Notes: generated by a model not told the origin, from the letters alone. DNA of 64,000 bases from Branchipolynoe longqiensis (GCA_030323885.1 CM059198.1:7400086-7464085); one strand, 5' to 3'; shown: positions 29,703 through 40,279, numbered from the stretch's first letter. Numbers and translations are program-made.

Positions 29703-30365
29703 ACGACTACATTAGATGGAGGAGGGGATGGGGGTTTATATCCCACTCGCTGTGTTACATACATAATTAAGTGGAAATGTTATGGGGCACAGTGATCGTG
29801 ATTGCGATATGATGTCTAGATATGAAGATGCTGTTACTAATTACAGAAATGTTCCCTACATGCACCAGGAAGAGTGCAAGTGGAGCGGGAACATGTATTA
29901 ATGTTTATTGTAACTGTATGATGACTACTTGTTACCACAGGACCGCTGGGTAAGCACACCCAGCCATTCTGCACACATTATGGACACCAGCTGCACTGGG
30001 GTTGAGTGACAGGTGCCCCTCTTGGGCGCCGCCCCTTCCAGGCTGCAGAGGTGTCTGATTTGCTGGTTTTGTGAGCCCAGTCACCTTATACTCCTTGCAC
30101 TTGCTATGTAGACACATACTCACTCTAGAGATACCAAAAGAAGCAGTTCACCACTAAGCTGTGTGTAACAGACATAGGAGTTAGGTTCAATGAGCTGTAG
30201 GCACTGATTTGACTGAACAAGCAGGAAACATGTGGGTCTGTGTAGCAGGTTATAAGTCAGTCAGGGTGGCAGGTCACTAGTAGGTGAACAAGAGTTGTAG
30301 CAATAAAGCTCAACCTTATCATTGTCAATCTTGCGTGACTTGTCTCCCTTTCTTTCTTATGAGTT
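29703..30365. mobile_element. LTR-like block 3, diverged
   Basis: Aligns with blocks 1 and 2 over TGTAACTGTATGATGACTAC, GGTGTCTGATTTGCTGG, GAGTTGTAGCAATAAAGCTC and GTGACTTGTCTCC. The AATAAA plus GT-rich downstream element is kept in all three. Confidence 0.45.
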
Positions 30366-30449
30366 GTTTACAGTATTTAATAGGTGGAGACTGGCAGAGA
30401 GTTGCCAGGATCCCCCTGAATATCAGTGAGTACGATGAGTAACTGAGAC

Positions 30450-31010
30450 GGCCAGCAGTTATTCTTCATAAGATTATATCAGAATGAGTACCCAGTTGAC
30501 ACTGTTCACATTCATGATGACTTTATAGTGTTGTTCCAATGGAAGACCAGACGTCCAGCAACATGACTCAATTTCCCACTGGGTCACGTTATCTACATAC
30601 TGTAATCAGTCATTTCCCTATCCTAGTGATGGCGAGGGGTTGGCTTAGTAGATGTTGGAGTTTTACATCCAGGCTACAGCTAAGGTCATATAGAGGATGG
30701 TTTCCGATTTGTGATAGTGTGCAATCATGGTGACTTTTTAGTGGTGTCCCACTGGGAGACCAGGCCGACATCACCATGACTCAATTTCCCACTGGGGCAA
30801 CTTATCCAGATACTGTGCTAACCAGTCCATGCACGATCCATGTCTTGACGAGCACCAGGCTCAGAAGCGAGAAGTATCAATTTTGGAAGTCATTGCTTTG
30901 ACTAGGCTGTGAGTTGACAATTTGTTTTCCTAAGTAAACCGCTTTTATCCGAGTAATACCAAACACCAGCCTGTCAATGTTTAAGTCATTAGTTTGATTC
31001 AGCAAGGTTT
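30450..31010 (-). mobile_element. Cluster of decayed SINE-A fragments
   Basis: Two tandem minus fragments (30450-30640 and 30647-30905), both with CTCAATTTCCCACTGGG instead of the usual GATATCCCACTCAG, then a 3' linker scrap (CAATGTTTAAGTCATTAGTTTG) at 30975. The shared variant suggests a subfamily or local duplication. Confidence 0.7.
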
Positions 31011-31014
31011 ATGA

Positions 31015-31510
31015 GTGTAGTAGTCTGCACTAACCTCTCAGGCAAGTAACCTAATAGACAGGTAGACGTGGTTAGTGTGGTGATATAAGGAAACCTAGGT
31101 GGTGCAATGGTTAGCCCACTGGCCCAGAGTGCAAAGAGATGTGGGTTTGAGTCCCGACCTAGGCAAACTATTTCCCATTTTCATCACCACAACAAAACTG
31201 GTTGCCATGACCATGATCCTATACAGGCTATGCGTTGTATGGTTGTTGAACATGCCCTGTGTATGTATGTGTAAGTGCATTCATTGCCTGTATGTATGTA
31301 ATTGTAAGCATTCAAAGACTTACAATTCCAAGGGGACTAGTGTCGTAGTCTGTACTGACCTCCCCGGCAAGTAACCACATAGACAGGTAGACATGGTTAG
31401 TGTGGTGATATAAGGAAACCTAGGTGGTGAAATGGTTAGCCCACTGGCCCAGAGTGCAAAGAGATGTGGGTTCGAGTCCCGCTCTAGGTACAATATTTCC
31501 AATTTTCATC
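31015..31510 (+). mobile_element. SINE-B head-to-tail dimer
   Basis: Two plus units with leader words GTAGTCTGCACTAACCTCTC (31018) and GTAGTCTGTACTGACCTCCC (31344). Heads TGGTGCAATGGTTAGCCCAC (box A) and GTGGGTTTGAGTCCC/GTGGGTTCGAGTCCC (box B), body TGTATGTATGTGTAAGTGCATT, and hairpin arms AATTGTAAG and CTTACAATT at 31299-31327. Confidence 0.88.
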
Positions 31511-31795
31511 ACCCACAACACATACATAAATGTGTCTGTTGTTCATGCATTTGACAATACTTTTTTACATTATTGATCTATATTTTGTGATATATAAGGA
31601 GTATAATATATTATGCGTATATAAATGCCGGAGTTAAAGTACTTATTATTATTATCGTTCTGTAATAATTAATTATTCCAATATTGTCCAATCAATGCCT
31701 TACATACTAGCCCGGGCCTGCCCTGCAGTGGCGCCCAAACGGCGGGTTCGGCCGCCGGGCCGCCATATTGGTCATTCTTCGGCCAGCTTTCAAAC
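31511..31795. other. No gene recognised
   Basis: AT-rich spacer passing into GC-rich sequence at 31710-31790. Confidence 0.4.
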
Positions 31796-32215
31796 TCCCT
31801 TTCCTCCATTTTCTCCAAATCCTCTCCCTCCACTCCTCCCTTCCCCTTCCATCCTCACTCGTCTGAACAAGTGGTCCTAAGTGTCCTCCTGCCCACACCC
31901 ACCCTTCCCTCCACACCCAACACCCCTTGCCCACACCCACACCGACACTCCACTTTCACCATCCCCTCCCCACACACACCCTCACCGTCACACACGCCTC
32001 TTCATACCGTCACACACATCCCCATTACCCCCTCACCCACCCACTCATGTACCCAATAGCACCACCCATGTACCCAATAGCACCACCCATGTACCCACCC
32101 ATGTACCCAATAGCACCACTCCAACCCCACACCAACACCCACACCCATCTTCACACATCCCTTTCTATACCCACATACACCCAGCACCATCACCAACCCA
32201 AGAATGACCAAAAAC
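31796..32215. repeat. C-rich low-complexity DNA with 21-bp tandem
   Basis: CCCACACCC-type simple sequence. 32046-32115 contains about three and a half copies of CATGTACCCAATAGCACCAC (21-bp period). Pro/His/Thr-rich frames are artefacts. Confidence 0.82.
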
Positions 32216-32434
32216 ATAATTCATAAACTCACATAACTAGCTACATTAGAGTTACACTAGAATTTTCCTAACAAACCAACATTTATATACCGCTTGCCTA
32301 ACTGCAACTGAACATTAAAACTTACTTTTGGGTTTCAGAATTTCATTGTGTTACATGCTGCAAATTGTCTATTCAACAGGTATTGTACACCTTATTCTAT
32401 ATACCTTTTGTGTAAATAACCCTGAATTGAAAAA

Positions 32435-32490
32435 TGGCTGGAAGACCAGTGCTTCGGCACTGACAAAAGAATTATTCAGCAGAATAAACC
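32435..32490 (+). repeat. Dispersed repeat G with hairpin, copy 2
   Basis: GGAAGACCAGTGCTTCGGCA then CTGACAAAAG. The stem CAGTGC/GCACTG closes on TTCG. Confidence 0.6.
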
Positions 32491-32504
32491 TCCACATACC
32501 CACT

Positions 32505-33055
32505 CACCTACCCCCTCCCTCACCCCTCCTCTATCCACCACCACCCCCACCCCCACCATCACTCACCCCTCCTCATACCCACTCACCCTCCCCACTCCTT
32601 CCCCACTCCTCTATCCACTACTACCAACTCCCCCCCCACCATCGATCACCCCTCCCCATACCCACTCACCCACCCCCCTCCCTCCCCACTCCTCTATCCA
32701 CTACTACCAACTCCCCCCCACCATCGGTCACCCCTCCCCATACCCACTCACCCACCCCCCTCCCTCCCCACTCCTCTATCCACTACTACCAACTCCCCCC
32801 CACCATCACTCACCGCTCCTCATACCCACTCGCTCACCCGCTTCCTCCCCACTCCTCTATCTACTACCACCATCTCCCCCCACCATCACCCACCCATATA
32901 AACTCACCCAGCCCCTTCCTCTCCACTCCACTATCCACTACAACCAACTCCCCCCCCCGTACCATCACTCACCCCTCCTCATACCCACTCAACCACCCCC
33001 CTCCCTACCCACTCCTCTATGCACTACTACCCCCACCCCCACCATCACTCACCCT
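32505..33055. repeat. About 82-bp C-rich minisatellite, seven copies
   Basis: ACTCCTCTATCCACTACTAC landmarks at 32605, 32688, 32770, 32851, 32925 and 33011 (periods 74-86), with an earlier partial copy at 32526. It supports a 278-residue Pro/Ser/His-rich plus frame, which I regard as non-genic because it is fully explained by the repeat. Confidence 0.88.
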
Positions 33056-33059
33056 GGGC

Positions 33060-33270
33060 CCCGTAGAGGCTGATATCCCCCTTGGGACGTCGGACCCTCC
33101 AGGCGGTATGTTCTATTCCCGCTGCTGTGCCCTGATAGATAAGTGTGAGTCAAATGTTTGCTAAACTGATGCTTAATGATCAGGGGAGGGCGCTATCTGA
33201 ATTAACGCACCCCCACAGCGGAGCGGGACGCCACCTGTGTGCATGCATCCTCACAGCAGGACACCACCTG
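33060..33270. other. No gene recognised
   Basis: Short spacer with GAGGGCGCTATCTG at 33186 and two CACCTGTSTTAAG/CACCTGTGTGC words. Confidence 0.35.
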
Positions 33271-33275
33271 TCTTA

Positions 33276-33410
33276 AGCCGTGTTCACATGTACAGCCTTA
33301 GGCCAACTTAGATGAGGCAAACTACATAAGTCGAACTAGCGGCGCGGTCACACATACAGACTTTTCAAAGTGTGTCGCGTTCAGACACACGTATTACACT
33401 GGCTCAGATC
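33276..33410. mobile_element. MITE-3-related terminus
   Basis: AAGCCGTGTTCACATGTACAG resembles the MITE-3 end, followed by AACTTAGATGAGGCAAACTA words that recur inverted at 35353-35510. Confidence 0.55.
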
Positions 33411-33414
33411 GAGG

Positions 33415-33478
33415 TTTGTTTGTTGTTGTTGTTGTTTTACATCCTAGCAACATCTAAGGTCATATCAGGATGGGTATC
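33415..33478 (-). mobile_element. SINE-A tail fragment
   Basis: GTTTGTTTGTTGTTGTTGTT, TCCTAGCAACATCTAAGG, then GGATGGGTATCC. Confidence 0.75.
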
Positions 33479-33677
33479 CACACATACATCCACATGCCAC
33501 GCAAACATCCACAGTACATACATACAAACAACATACCTAACGAAGAGATGGGAACAGTAGGAGGGTCCGAACTTGTGCTCCAACCACTATTAAAAGCAAC
33601 TACCTGTTCGGAAGCAGTCTCCATATGATATATGAAACAATGGGATGGTCCAAACATGCAGGACGGTCAAAACGTGG

Positions 33678-34610
33678 TGTAAAAATATACAGATTTTCGG
33701 TTAAGAATTATATATTGGCACAAGGCATTATTATTCTTGGGCGATGGAGTGGGGACAAGGTTATGTAAACTAAAAGTGCTAGTATCCCAATCCCAATGTA
33801 CATAATAAGAAGTGATGTGAAATATATGTTATATATGATGCCTGAGATTACTGAAGAGATGTTCCTATAAAAGGGACAGTACAGTATTATTGAAATGTTT
33901 CTCTATGTATTCATAAAGAATGCAATTGGAGAGAAAGGACATTTTTAGTATATATATATATATATGTAACTGTATACAACTACCTGTTCACCCATGACCA
34001 TGGGAGGGCTCACCTTCAGCCTCATTTGCATATGCACTCAGGGCACCACCTGCAGCTGAGTGAGTGACAGCCACCTCCACTGGGGAGTGTCTCAGGCTGT
34101 GGGGCCGCCTGATTGGCTGAGTGTGGGACTGCCCAGTCCCCTGCACTATCCTGGCTCTCTGACCACACTAGTCTCATTCTGAGATTCATTAATTATTCAT
34201 GACTCTGCTTCAGACACTCTGAAGAGAGATCACTCTACTCCTGGCTCTTGAGTGAGACACACCTACTCTTGAGCAGGAACCCCAGACACTCTGTCTGATT
34301 CTATCCAAATTCACATATTCAAATTGAGGTGTACACATCCATAGGACTCCTGCCCCATGGGCTGTAGGTGCTGGTTTCATACAGGCTAAAGTAGTAATGG
34401 GATACTGTGTGGACAGAAGGCAAGGAGTATGGAAGATAGGTCACTGGTAGATGGACAGGAGTTGATGCCAATAAAGCACAACTTCTGGACTGTTTATCTG
34501 TGTGACTTGTCTGCATTCTTCCTTAGTATTGGCTAATGAGTTGTTGGTCGGTATTTGAATAACAGCATCACATGTGATATGAAGGGGGAGAGTTTTGTAG
34601 TATTATATGG
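33678..34610. mobile_element. LTR-like block 2 (about 0.93 kb)
   Basis: Starts TGTAAAAATATACAGATTTT. It carries a (TA)n segment near 33950-33967, a CACCACCTGCAGCTGAGTGAG segment, GCCAATAAAGCACAAC (about 34470) and GTGACTTGTCTGC downstream. It is collinear with 20934-21953. A longer direct repeat, CAACTACCTG with GGAAGCAGTCTCCAT, lies outside it at 33583-33625 and 34659-34699. Confidence 0.5.
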
Positions 34611-34742
34611 TGTCCCAAATGCGGCCGGGCATCCACATAATGTTATAATGGGTTATAACCACTATGAAAGCAACTACCTGGTAGGAAGCAGTCTCCATCC
34701 ATGTGCTTAAGCCACCTCAACTAAACCAGTTACATTCACACA

Positions 34743-35350
34743 TGCCACTTAAGCCGTGTTCACACGGACGATGTAAATCGATTCGTAGAAAGCGACTTGT
34801 ATAGTTCGCCTCACATTTCACGTGTGAACGCACGTCTGAGGCGGATTAGGGCTGATTCGATTCACGTGATGCGGATCCTGTAAACCACCTAAGGGAGGTA
34901 GTTTACGTGAGGCGATTTCTCTGATTCGATTTATTTTGCCCGTGTGAACGCACTGAGGCGGATTAAGCACCTCACACGCATGCGCAGTCGAGAGCTTACT
35001 TTGTTGACTTTCCGGTCGATCAAAAGCACATATTATATAATTTGGTCTATGAACCTGCTAGAAGTGCACATATATTTTTTTCATCATTTATTTTTAGGGT
35101 TTCACTGCCCAGCAGAAGTTTTGAACGTTCCAAACCAATACGATCCATTAAATACATATCTAGGTCGAACCCACACTCTCTGGTGCCAGCATCGTCGAAC
35201 CCAAAATGGCGCTGGTCACACTAGACTTGCTCATGCGCAGCATTCGATTTCCGGCCCAAGCAGTGCTCGTGTGAACGGGCGGCTAATTCGCCTCACCGGA
35301 TTCGATTTGTCTGATTCGCCTCACATTTTGTCCGTGTGAACACGGCTTTA
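34743..35350. mobile_element. MITE-3, second complete copy, core inverted
   Basis: Ends AAGCCGTGTTCACACGG and CCGTGTGAACACGGCTT. The core (GCGCAGTCGAGAGCTTAC ... ACTTGCTCATGCGCAGC) matches 12138-12684 in the opposite direction. Subterminal words are CGATTYG/GCGAATTAGCC-like rather than AATCGATT, so the ends have diverged more than the core. Confidence 0.85.
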
Positions 35351-35352
35351 GA

Positions 35353-35504
35353 CCGACTCAAGCTAGTTTGCCTCATCTAATCTACCTCACGAAGCAGTTT
35401 ACTTCAGGCGAACTAGTTGAGTCGACTCAGCCCTAATTTGCCTCAGAGGAGCATTCACATGCATGATCTGAGTCAACTTAGACGAGGCAAACTAGTTGAG
35501 GCGA
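35353..35504. repeat. MITE-3-related inverted-repeat remnant
   Basis: GACTCAAGCTAGTTTGCCTC and GACGAGGCAAACTAGTTGAG form opposing arms; similar words occur at 33300. Confidence 0.5.
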
Positions 35505-35705
35505 CATTAATAGGATAGGGCAATGACTGGTTAGCTCAGTGTCAGTATAATGTGACCGAGTGGGCTATTGACACACAGTACCAGTGGCCTGATTTCCCAG
35601 TGGGAGCAGCACTATAACATCACCATGAGTGCACACTGTCACAAGTCGGTACACATCCTGATATCACCTCAGATGTTGCCAGGACATAAAACTCCAACAA
35701 CCAAC
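35505..35705 (+). mobile_element. SINE-A 3' half
   Basis: ATTAATAGGATAGGGCAATG to ACATAAAACTCCAACAACC. Confidence 0.85.
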
Positions 35706-36108
35706 CTATCTAGCAGGGAACAGGAATAACCTCAGTGTGGATGTATCACCCAAGGTTCTAATCCCACATTAACGACCCACCACTTACAGCTGAGGGGGTG
35801 GGGGGTCTTGCAACCGGAAGCCACGTGATGGATGGACCGGAAGTACTACATCACCGACCGTGGCCCCCTCTAGTGGTGGGACATGGTGGCGACCCCATCA
35901 ACGGCCACAGTAGGCAAATCAAAATGGCAATTAGCCGACATAAGGCCATCGATACGTGCTGTAGCCGAGGGCGCCACCTGTCGATTGTGGAGATTACTAT
36001 ATGTCGCAATGGTGTGTGGGTCATTTTAGATTCATCAAATCATAGCGTATGCACCAATATTTTATGAACTGTTCTTAGACATGTTCTTTCAAGGAGAACA
36101 AGCATCAG
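35706..36108. other. No gene recognised
   Basis: Spacer containing GAGGGCGCCACCTGTCG at 35967; nothing else identifiable. Confidence 0.35.
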
Positions 36109-36149
36109 TTGACATTCATAAAAACTGATATTGTTCATTCACCTCAAAG

Positions 36150-36297
36150 GCTCATGTCAAACAGCTGTTGGCTAAGAAAGGGGAAGGACAGTTCAATAGA
36201 CAGTGATGATCCACCAATTGCCAGAATCAGAAGGTCACAAGTAAAATATTTTGATTTTAATAAACAATGTTGGTTTTGTGCTAAGACTTGTGAACCC
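36150..36297 (+). pseudogene. Short coding remnant with C-x2-C motif
   Basis: The plus frame opening at 36109 encodes RKGKDSSIDSDDPPIARIRR followed by SQVKYFDFNKQCWFCAKTCEP, then runs into a SINE-A tail at 36297 and stops. I have an impression of similar FDF-x3-C-x2-C segments in large invertebrate protein families of unknown function, but could not search. Composition is more protein-like than the surrounding frames. It may be an isolated exon or a retroelement or processed-gene scrap. No splice sites could be confirmed. Confidence 0.35.
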
Positions 36298-36350
36298 TTG
36301 TTTGTTGCTTTATGTCCTAGCAACATCTAAGTTCATATTATGACGGAAAT
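36297..36350 (-). mobile_element. SINE-A tail fragment
   Basis: TTGTTTGTTGCTTTATGTCC and TAGCAACATCTAAG; truncated after GACGGAA. Confidence 0.7.
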
Positions 36351-36392
36351 AGATGACTAAACAATGGTCTTTTCACATCGATTAGAGTTAGT

Positions 36393-36708
36393 TTGTTTGT
36401 TGTTGTGTACGTCCTAGCAACATTTAAGGTCATATCAGGACGAGTACCGACTTGTGACAGCGCGCACTCATGGTGACTTTATAGTGCTACCCAACTGGCA
36501 GTCCAGGCTGCCAGCAGTATGACCTGATATTGCACTCAGTCACATTATCCTGACATTGAGCAAATCAGTCCATGCCTTATCCTAATAATGTGGAGCGCCA
36601 GGCTAGGAAGTGACAAGTATACATTTTTAAGTCATTGCTTTGACTTGACCAGGGTTCTAACCCAAAATAGGGAATGGACGCTCAGCTCATTCGGCTATCC
36701 TGTCTGGT
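36393..36708 (-). mobile_element. SINE-A, full length with imperfect target duplication
   Basis: ATTAGAGTTAGT at 36381-36392 and ATTAGGGTTAGT at 36709-36720 (one mismatch in 12) flank a minus SINE-A of 316 bp. The head has lost about 20 bp (AACCCAAAATAGGGAATGG). Confidence 0.85.
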
Positions 36709-36744
36709 ATTAGGGTTAGTAGACCCAGTCCTAACCTTATGTAG

Positions 36745-37100
36745 AGTGGGTGTTCGAGTCTGTGGCTATGTAGGTAGGCTAAAGTGAAAAACAATACACA
36801 CGGAGAGAAAGAGAGAAAGTAAGGCACAGGTAAGAGTGTAAGAGAGAGTCCAAGCCCCTTCGGTTTATTATATACATTACATGGTATAGGATCATGCCAT
36901 TCAGTTCAACCAATAGGGATGTAGCATTCCCAGTTCCTCCAATAGGGACTCAGCATTTCTGTTTCCGATGACCACCATTGGTTTGCCCACCACTGTAGCT
37001 GATTGACCTGTGGCCACCACCAACCTTGACCCCTGTGTGCATTGACCCCTACCTCAGTGGAGAGCCAGGCCCAGACCTGCCAATTATCCCTATGTCCTCC
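36745..37100. repeat. Dispersed repeat F, copy 2
   Basis: Longer copy of 17221-17420, including GTCTGTGGCTATGTAGGTAG, TTGGTTTGCCCACCACTGTAG, CCACCACCAACCTTGACC and CATTGACCCCTACC. It is preceded by a GAGAGAAAGAGAGAAAG stretch. Confidence 0.6.
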
Positions 37101-38170
37101 CCTGCCCTCAAGCATGGGCCAAACTAGATAAAAGATTCACCTGGTACTTGTAAGTTGTAGTACACGGGTGAAGACCAGCCTTATATAAACGGTAACAAAA
37201 TCGGGCTAATGAAATGAGTCTTTATGAGAGCCTAATTTCACAATCTAAGAAGCAACATTTATTCTTTGGATATGTCTTCATATTTACACTTACTTTTGAG
37301 TTGGAAAATATAATAAAACATATACTTTAATACAATTTAAAAGTGAAATCGATGGTGTTCTGTGGCCGCCATCTTGTCTCTTTGCATTCTCTCCCATTTC
37401 ACCAAGTCTGTGATGATATAAGTAACCATTTGACACTGGTGCCAGGCATTCTATTTCTTGTTCCATACTAAACCTATTTTTGCCCGTATTTAGACTACGT
37501 TGTCCTTCACCCCTGTACTGGAAGTATGGGGTGACATCTTTTATCTAGGGCCAAGCCATATATATATATACACAACATACATATACACACATTCTTGGCC
37601 GGCCACACCGAATAATAATAGAGGATTTCCATGTCCCCCTTCTGCCGATTATCGGAATATTTTAAACTTAGACACACTGTGGAAGCCAAATCCGGCTTGT
37701 AAGCTTTGTGTTGTAAGCCTCACTTTGTGTGAAGAGGTTTCGAGAGGAGACAAAAAAGATATCACCACTTAGGAAATCAAATCTATTCATGTGCTCTACC
37801 TCTACCTCAACAACATCAGGCCTCTCGTCTCTCTGCTTTATCCCGTCCCCAGGCCAACCGACTTATAACATCCCACGCACCGTTAATCTACTGAATCAAT
37901 ACAAATTCCACCCAGTGCGCCTACTGCCTTCCTGCCCCCGCCCCCCCCCCCCAGGAACGGAAATCATAATGACGCATACATACCTACATTAATTAACCTA
38001 ATATCCAGATTATCTCCGCTGCATTAATGCTAATCTAGAATGCGTAGCAGAATCAATTGCTAGATTCTGTACCCTTAATACCTGAATGGAAATAAGTAAA
38101 AAACATAAAACTGACCCCATTCTCATGCAGCATCATTTTACTAACATGTATCATCCTAGAAATGTGTAAT
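37101..38170. other. No gene recognised
   Basis: Over 1 kb without an assignable element. Contains a short (TA)n at 37557-37570, GGAATATTTTAAACTTAGACAC (also similar near 17545) and a C-run near 37935-37950. Confidence 0.4.
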
Positions 38171-38174
38171 TAAC

Positions 38175-38222
38175 TGTAATTATGGACGGCTCAAAGACCG
38201 GTGCTTCGGTGGTGACAAATGC
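38175..38222 (+). repeat. Dispersed repeat G with hairpin, copy 3
   Basis: GGCTCAAAGACCGGTGCTTCGG then TGGTGACAAATGC; variant of 32435-32490. Confidence 0.5.
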
Positions 38223-38277
38223 AGTCTTGTGTTGTTTCTTTTTGTGTAAAAGGAAGGCTTTTTTCAGAAAGCTAATA

Positions 38278-38335
38278 ATTGAATTGTAGAGCAGCAAGGT
38301 CACTAATGCAACCTGAGTCGTGATCCATCTGAATA
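38278..38335 (-). repeat. Dispersed repeat H, copy 2
   Basis: Reverse complement of 212-265. The minus frame reads MDHDSGCISDLAALQF, as in copy 1. Confidence 0.6.
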
Positions 38336-38339
38336 CATA

Positions 38340-38799
38340 TTTTGTCAGCACCAGGGCATTGGTCTTCTAGCCATTGGAGCGATCCCATTTGATTTGTACA
38401 TAGTGGAAGTGGAATGTGTTGCATTGTGTGCAGCCTAACCCATTCTGAACATAACAAGAAAGTGGGGGAGCAGCCTATGCTGCATAGTGTACAGCATAGG
38501 TACTCAACCTAGTGCAATGTATATATATACATCAAGATAAACTGCGCAGTAATGTACACTAGTGGTTAAATCATATGCTGTGTTTGTGTATCAGTTAGAT
38601 TTGGTTTTAATAATGCTTAGTATTTTATTAGTGCATTGTTGTGCATGTATAGTGGCTTATAGTGTGTGCATTGCTGATTGAAGATGTAGTTATTCAGTGG
38701 TGGTAGTGGGTCTTGAATGTTATTATGTCATTTAGTTATAATAGTTGTTTGTCAAAATGTGATGAATAAAATATTTGATACAAACACAAATAGATATGC
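38340..38799. other. No gene recognised
   Basis: AT-rich spacer. A minus frame upstream of repeat H (to 38457) has no known match. Confidence 0.35.
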
Positions 38800-39095
38800 A
38801 TCCAAGGTCATATCAGGATAGATACCGACTGGTGACAGTGCTTACTCATGGGGACTTTAAGTTTAATAGTGCTTCCCCAGTAGGAGACCAGGCTGTCGGC
38901 ACCATGACACAATATCCCACACAGTCACATTATCCTGATTATGTGTTAACCAGTCCTTGTCCTGTCCTATTAATGCCGACTGCCAGGATAGGTAGCCACA
39001 AGTATAAATTGGGTAAGTCATTGGTTTGTCTAGGCTGGGATTCGAACCGGCAAGTTACAACAGAGGAAGCCTGCGCTGTACCGATTGGGCCACCA
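38800..39095 (-). mobile_element. SINE-A2, near-complete
   Basis: Body with GGTCATATCAGGATAGATACC and GCACCATGACACAATATCCC. Head (minus) GGTGGCCCAATCGGTACAGC and GCCGGTTCGAATCCC (box B at about 39035). Confidence 0.85.
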
Positions 39096-39108
39096 CGCCC
39101 TCTGCTGG
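39096..39108 (-). promoter_or_regulatory. CTCF-like motif at a SINE-A2 5' edge
   Basis: On minus, CCAGCAGAGGGCG followed by TGGTGG: a good match to the CTCF core, overlapping the start of the SINE head. Motif match only. Confidence 0.3.
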
Positions 39109-39109
39109 C

Positions 39110-39248
39110 ACCAGAATAAACCAAGTTAATGGGGTGTGAGATGTGTTACTCTTAATTAGGCGTAAGCCCAGATAGATCTACGAACCCGTCAGGAATAGAG
39201 TTACACAGACAGGGACAGGGAAGCGCAATGGGGTATAGGACAGGTGAA
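39110..39248. other. Short spacer
   Basis: Nothing recognised between two SINEs. Confidence 0.4.
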
Positions 39249-39582
39249 AACCAGACGGGATGGCTGAATGAGTTAGAGAGTCCGTCTCCCGTGTTGGTAG
39301 ATGGTGGGATCGTGAGTTTGAACGCTGGTCGAGTCAAACCAATGACTTCAAAATTGTATACTTGTTGCTTCCTAGCCAGGCGCTCGGCATTAATATGACA
39401 GGAACAAGGACTGCTCAGGATAATGTGACTGTGTGGGATATCAGATGATGGTGCTGGTATCTGGTCTCCCAGTGGGGCAGCAGTATAAAGTCACCATGAG
39501 TGCATGCTTTCACAAGTCAGTACCCATCCTCATAGGACGTTAGACGTTGCTAGGACATAAAACAGCAACAAACAAACAACGA
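39249..39582 (+). mobile_element. SINE-A, full length
   Basis: ACCAGACGGGATGGCTGAAT head, GTGAGTTTGAACGCTGGTC (decayed box B), body with a small deletion (GGACTGCTCAGGATAATG), tail AAACAGCAACAAACAAACAAC. Confidence 0.9.
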
Positions 39583-39679
39583 TATTAACCGATTTTTGCT
39601 GAATAGAGGGGAAAATAGATCTATTAAGTACATGTTACTGATGAAGCCTATGGCGTCCAGAATTTGTATGTGCATATCA

Positions 39680-40075
39680 AAACTCATCCTCCTCATCATC
39701 CTCCTCATCATCATCCTTATCAGTCCCTTAACTGTTTGAATCAGTGGGGTGCCACAGCCGACTTTGCAACCAGTTTTCTCCATTTTGTCCCTGTTCTCTA
39801 CTGCCCTCAGGGACTTGCCAAACTCCAGGCATGTCCCTTCCCTGATGTTGTCTTCCCACCTCTTCCTTTTTGTATTGTCCTATTGCCGACTATTTATTGG
39901 CACAACCTTCTTCATTGGCAATATGGTCTTTGCATGAGATGTGGGGTATCTTTCGGCAGCGCTTCATTTCCATGGTTTGTGTTCTTCTTTGGAGCTCTGC
40001 TGTGAGGGTTCATGATTCACAAGCATACGGGAAGATGGCTGTGACAAGAGAGTGCATCAGTCATATCTTGGAGCT
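39680..40075 (-). pseudogene. RTE-like LINE 3' end (LINE-1c), heavily decayed
   Basis: Minus reading gives TAIFPYACES, a stop (usually Trp), TLTAELQRRTQTMEMKRC, KIPHISCKDHIANEE, then after a deletion RKRWEDNIREGTCLEFGKSL and RAVENRDKMEKTGCK, and finally GLIRMMMRRMM encoded by an (ATG)n-like tail (39695-39720). This is the C-terminal part of a third RTE-type LINE family. The internal deletion removes the usual GHVxR segment. It cannot be functional. Confidence 0.75.
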
Positions 40076-40279
40076 GAGAGAAATGGATGAGCCCCCGGTC
40101 CATCCACTTGATTAGCCAGTGGCCTTTCGCACCATTTCCACCATTGATACCAGTTCACCGCCATTTTCTCACTTCTCGAAGAGATGGTGAAACACGTATA
40201 TTTTCAACCCACTACAATATTCTTTTTATAAGGCTGGCCCTGGGCACTGCTATTCCTCATCAACACATGTTGTTTACCT
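40076..40279. other. Short spacer
   Basis: No recognised feature. Confidence 0.4.

Noticed and set aside
32328..33164. Plus-strand frame of 278 residues, Pro/Ser/His-rich
   Set aside because: Almost entirely the 82-bp C-rich minisatellite; no domain and no gene context.
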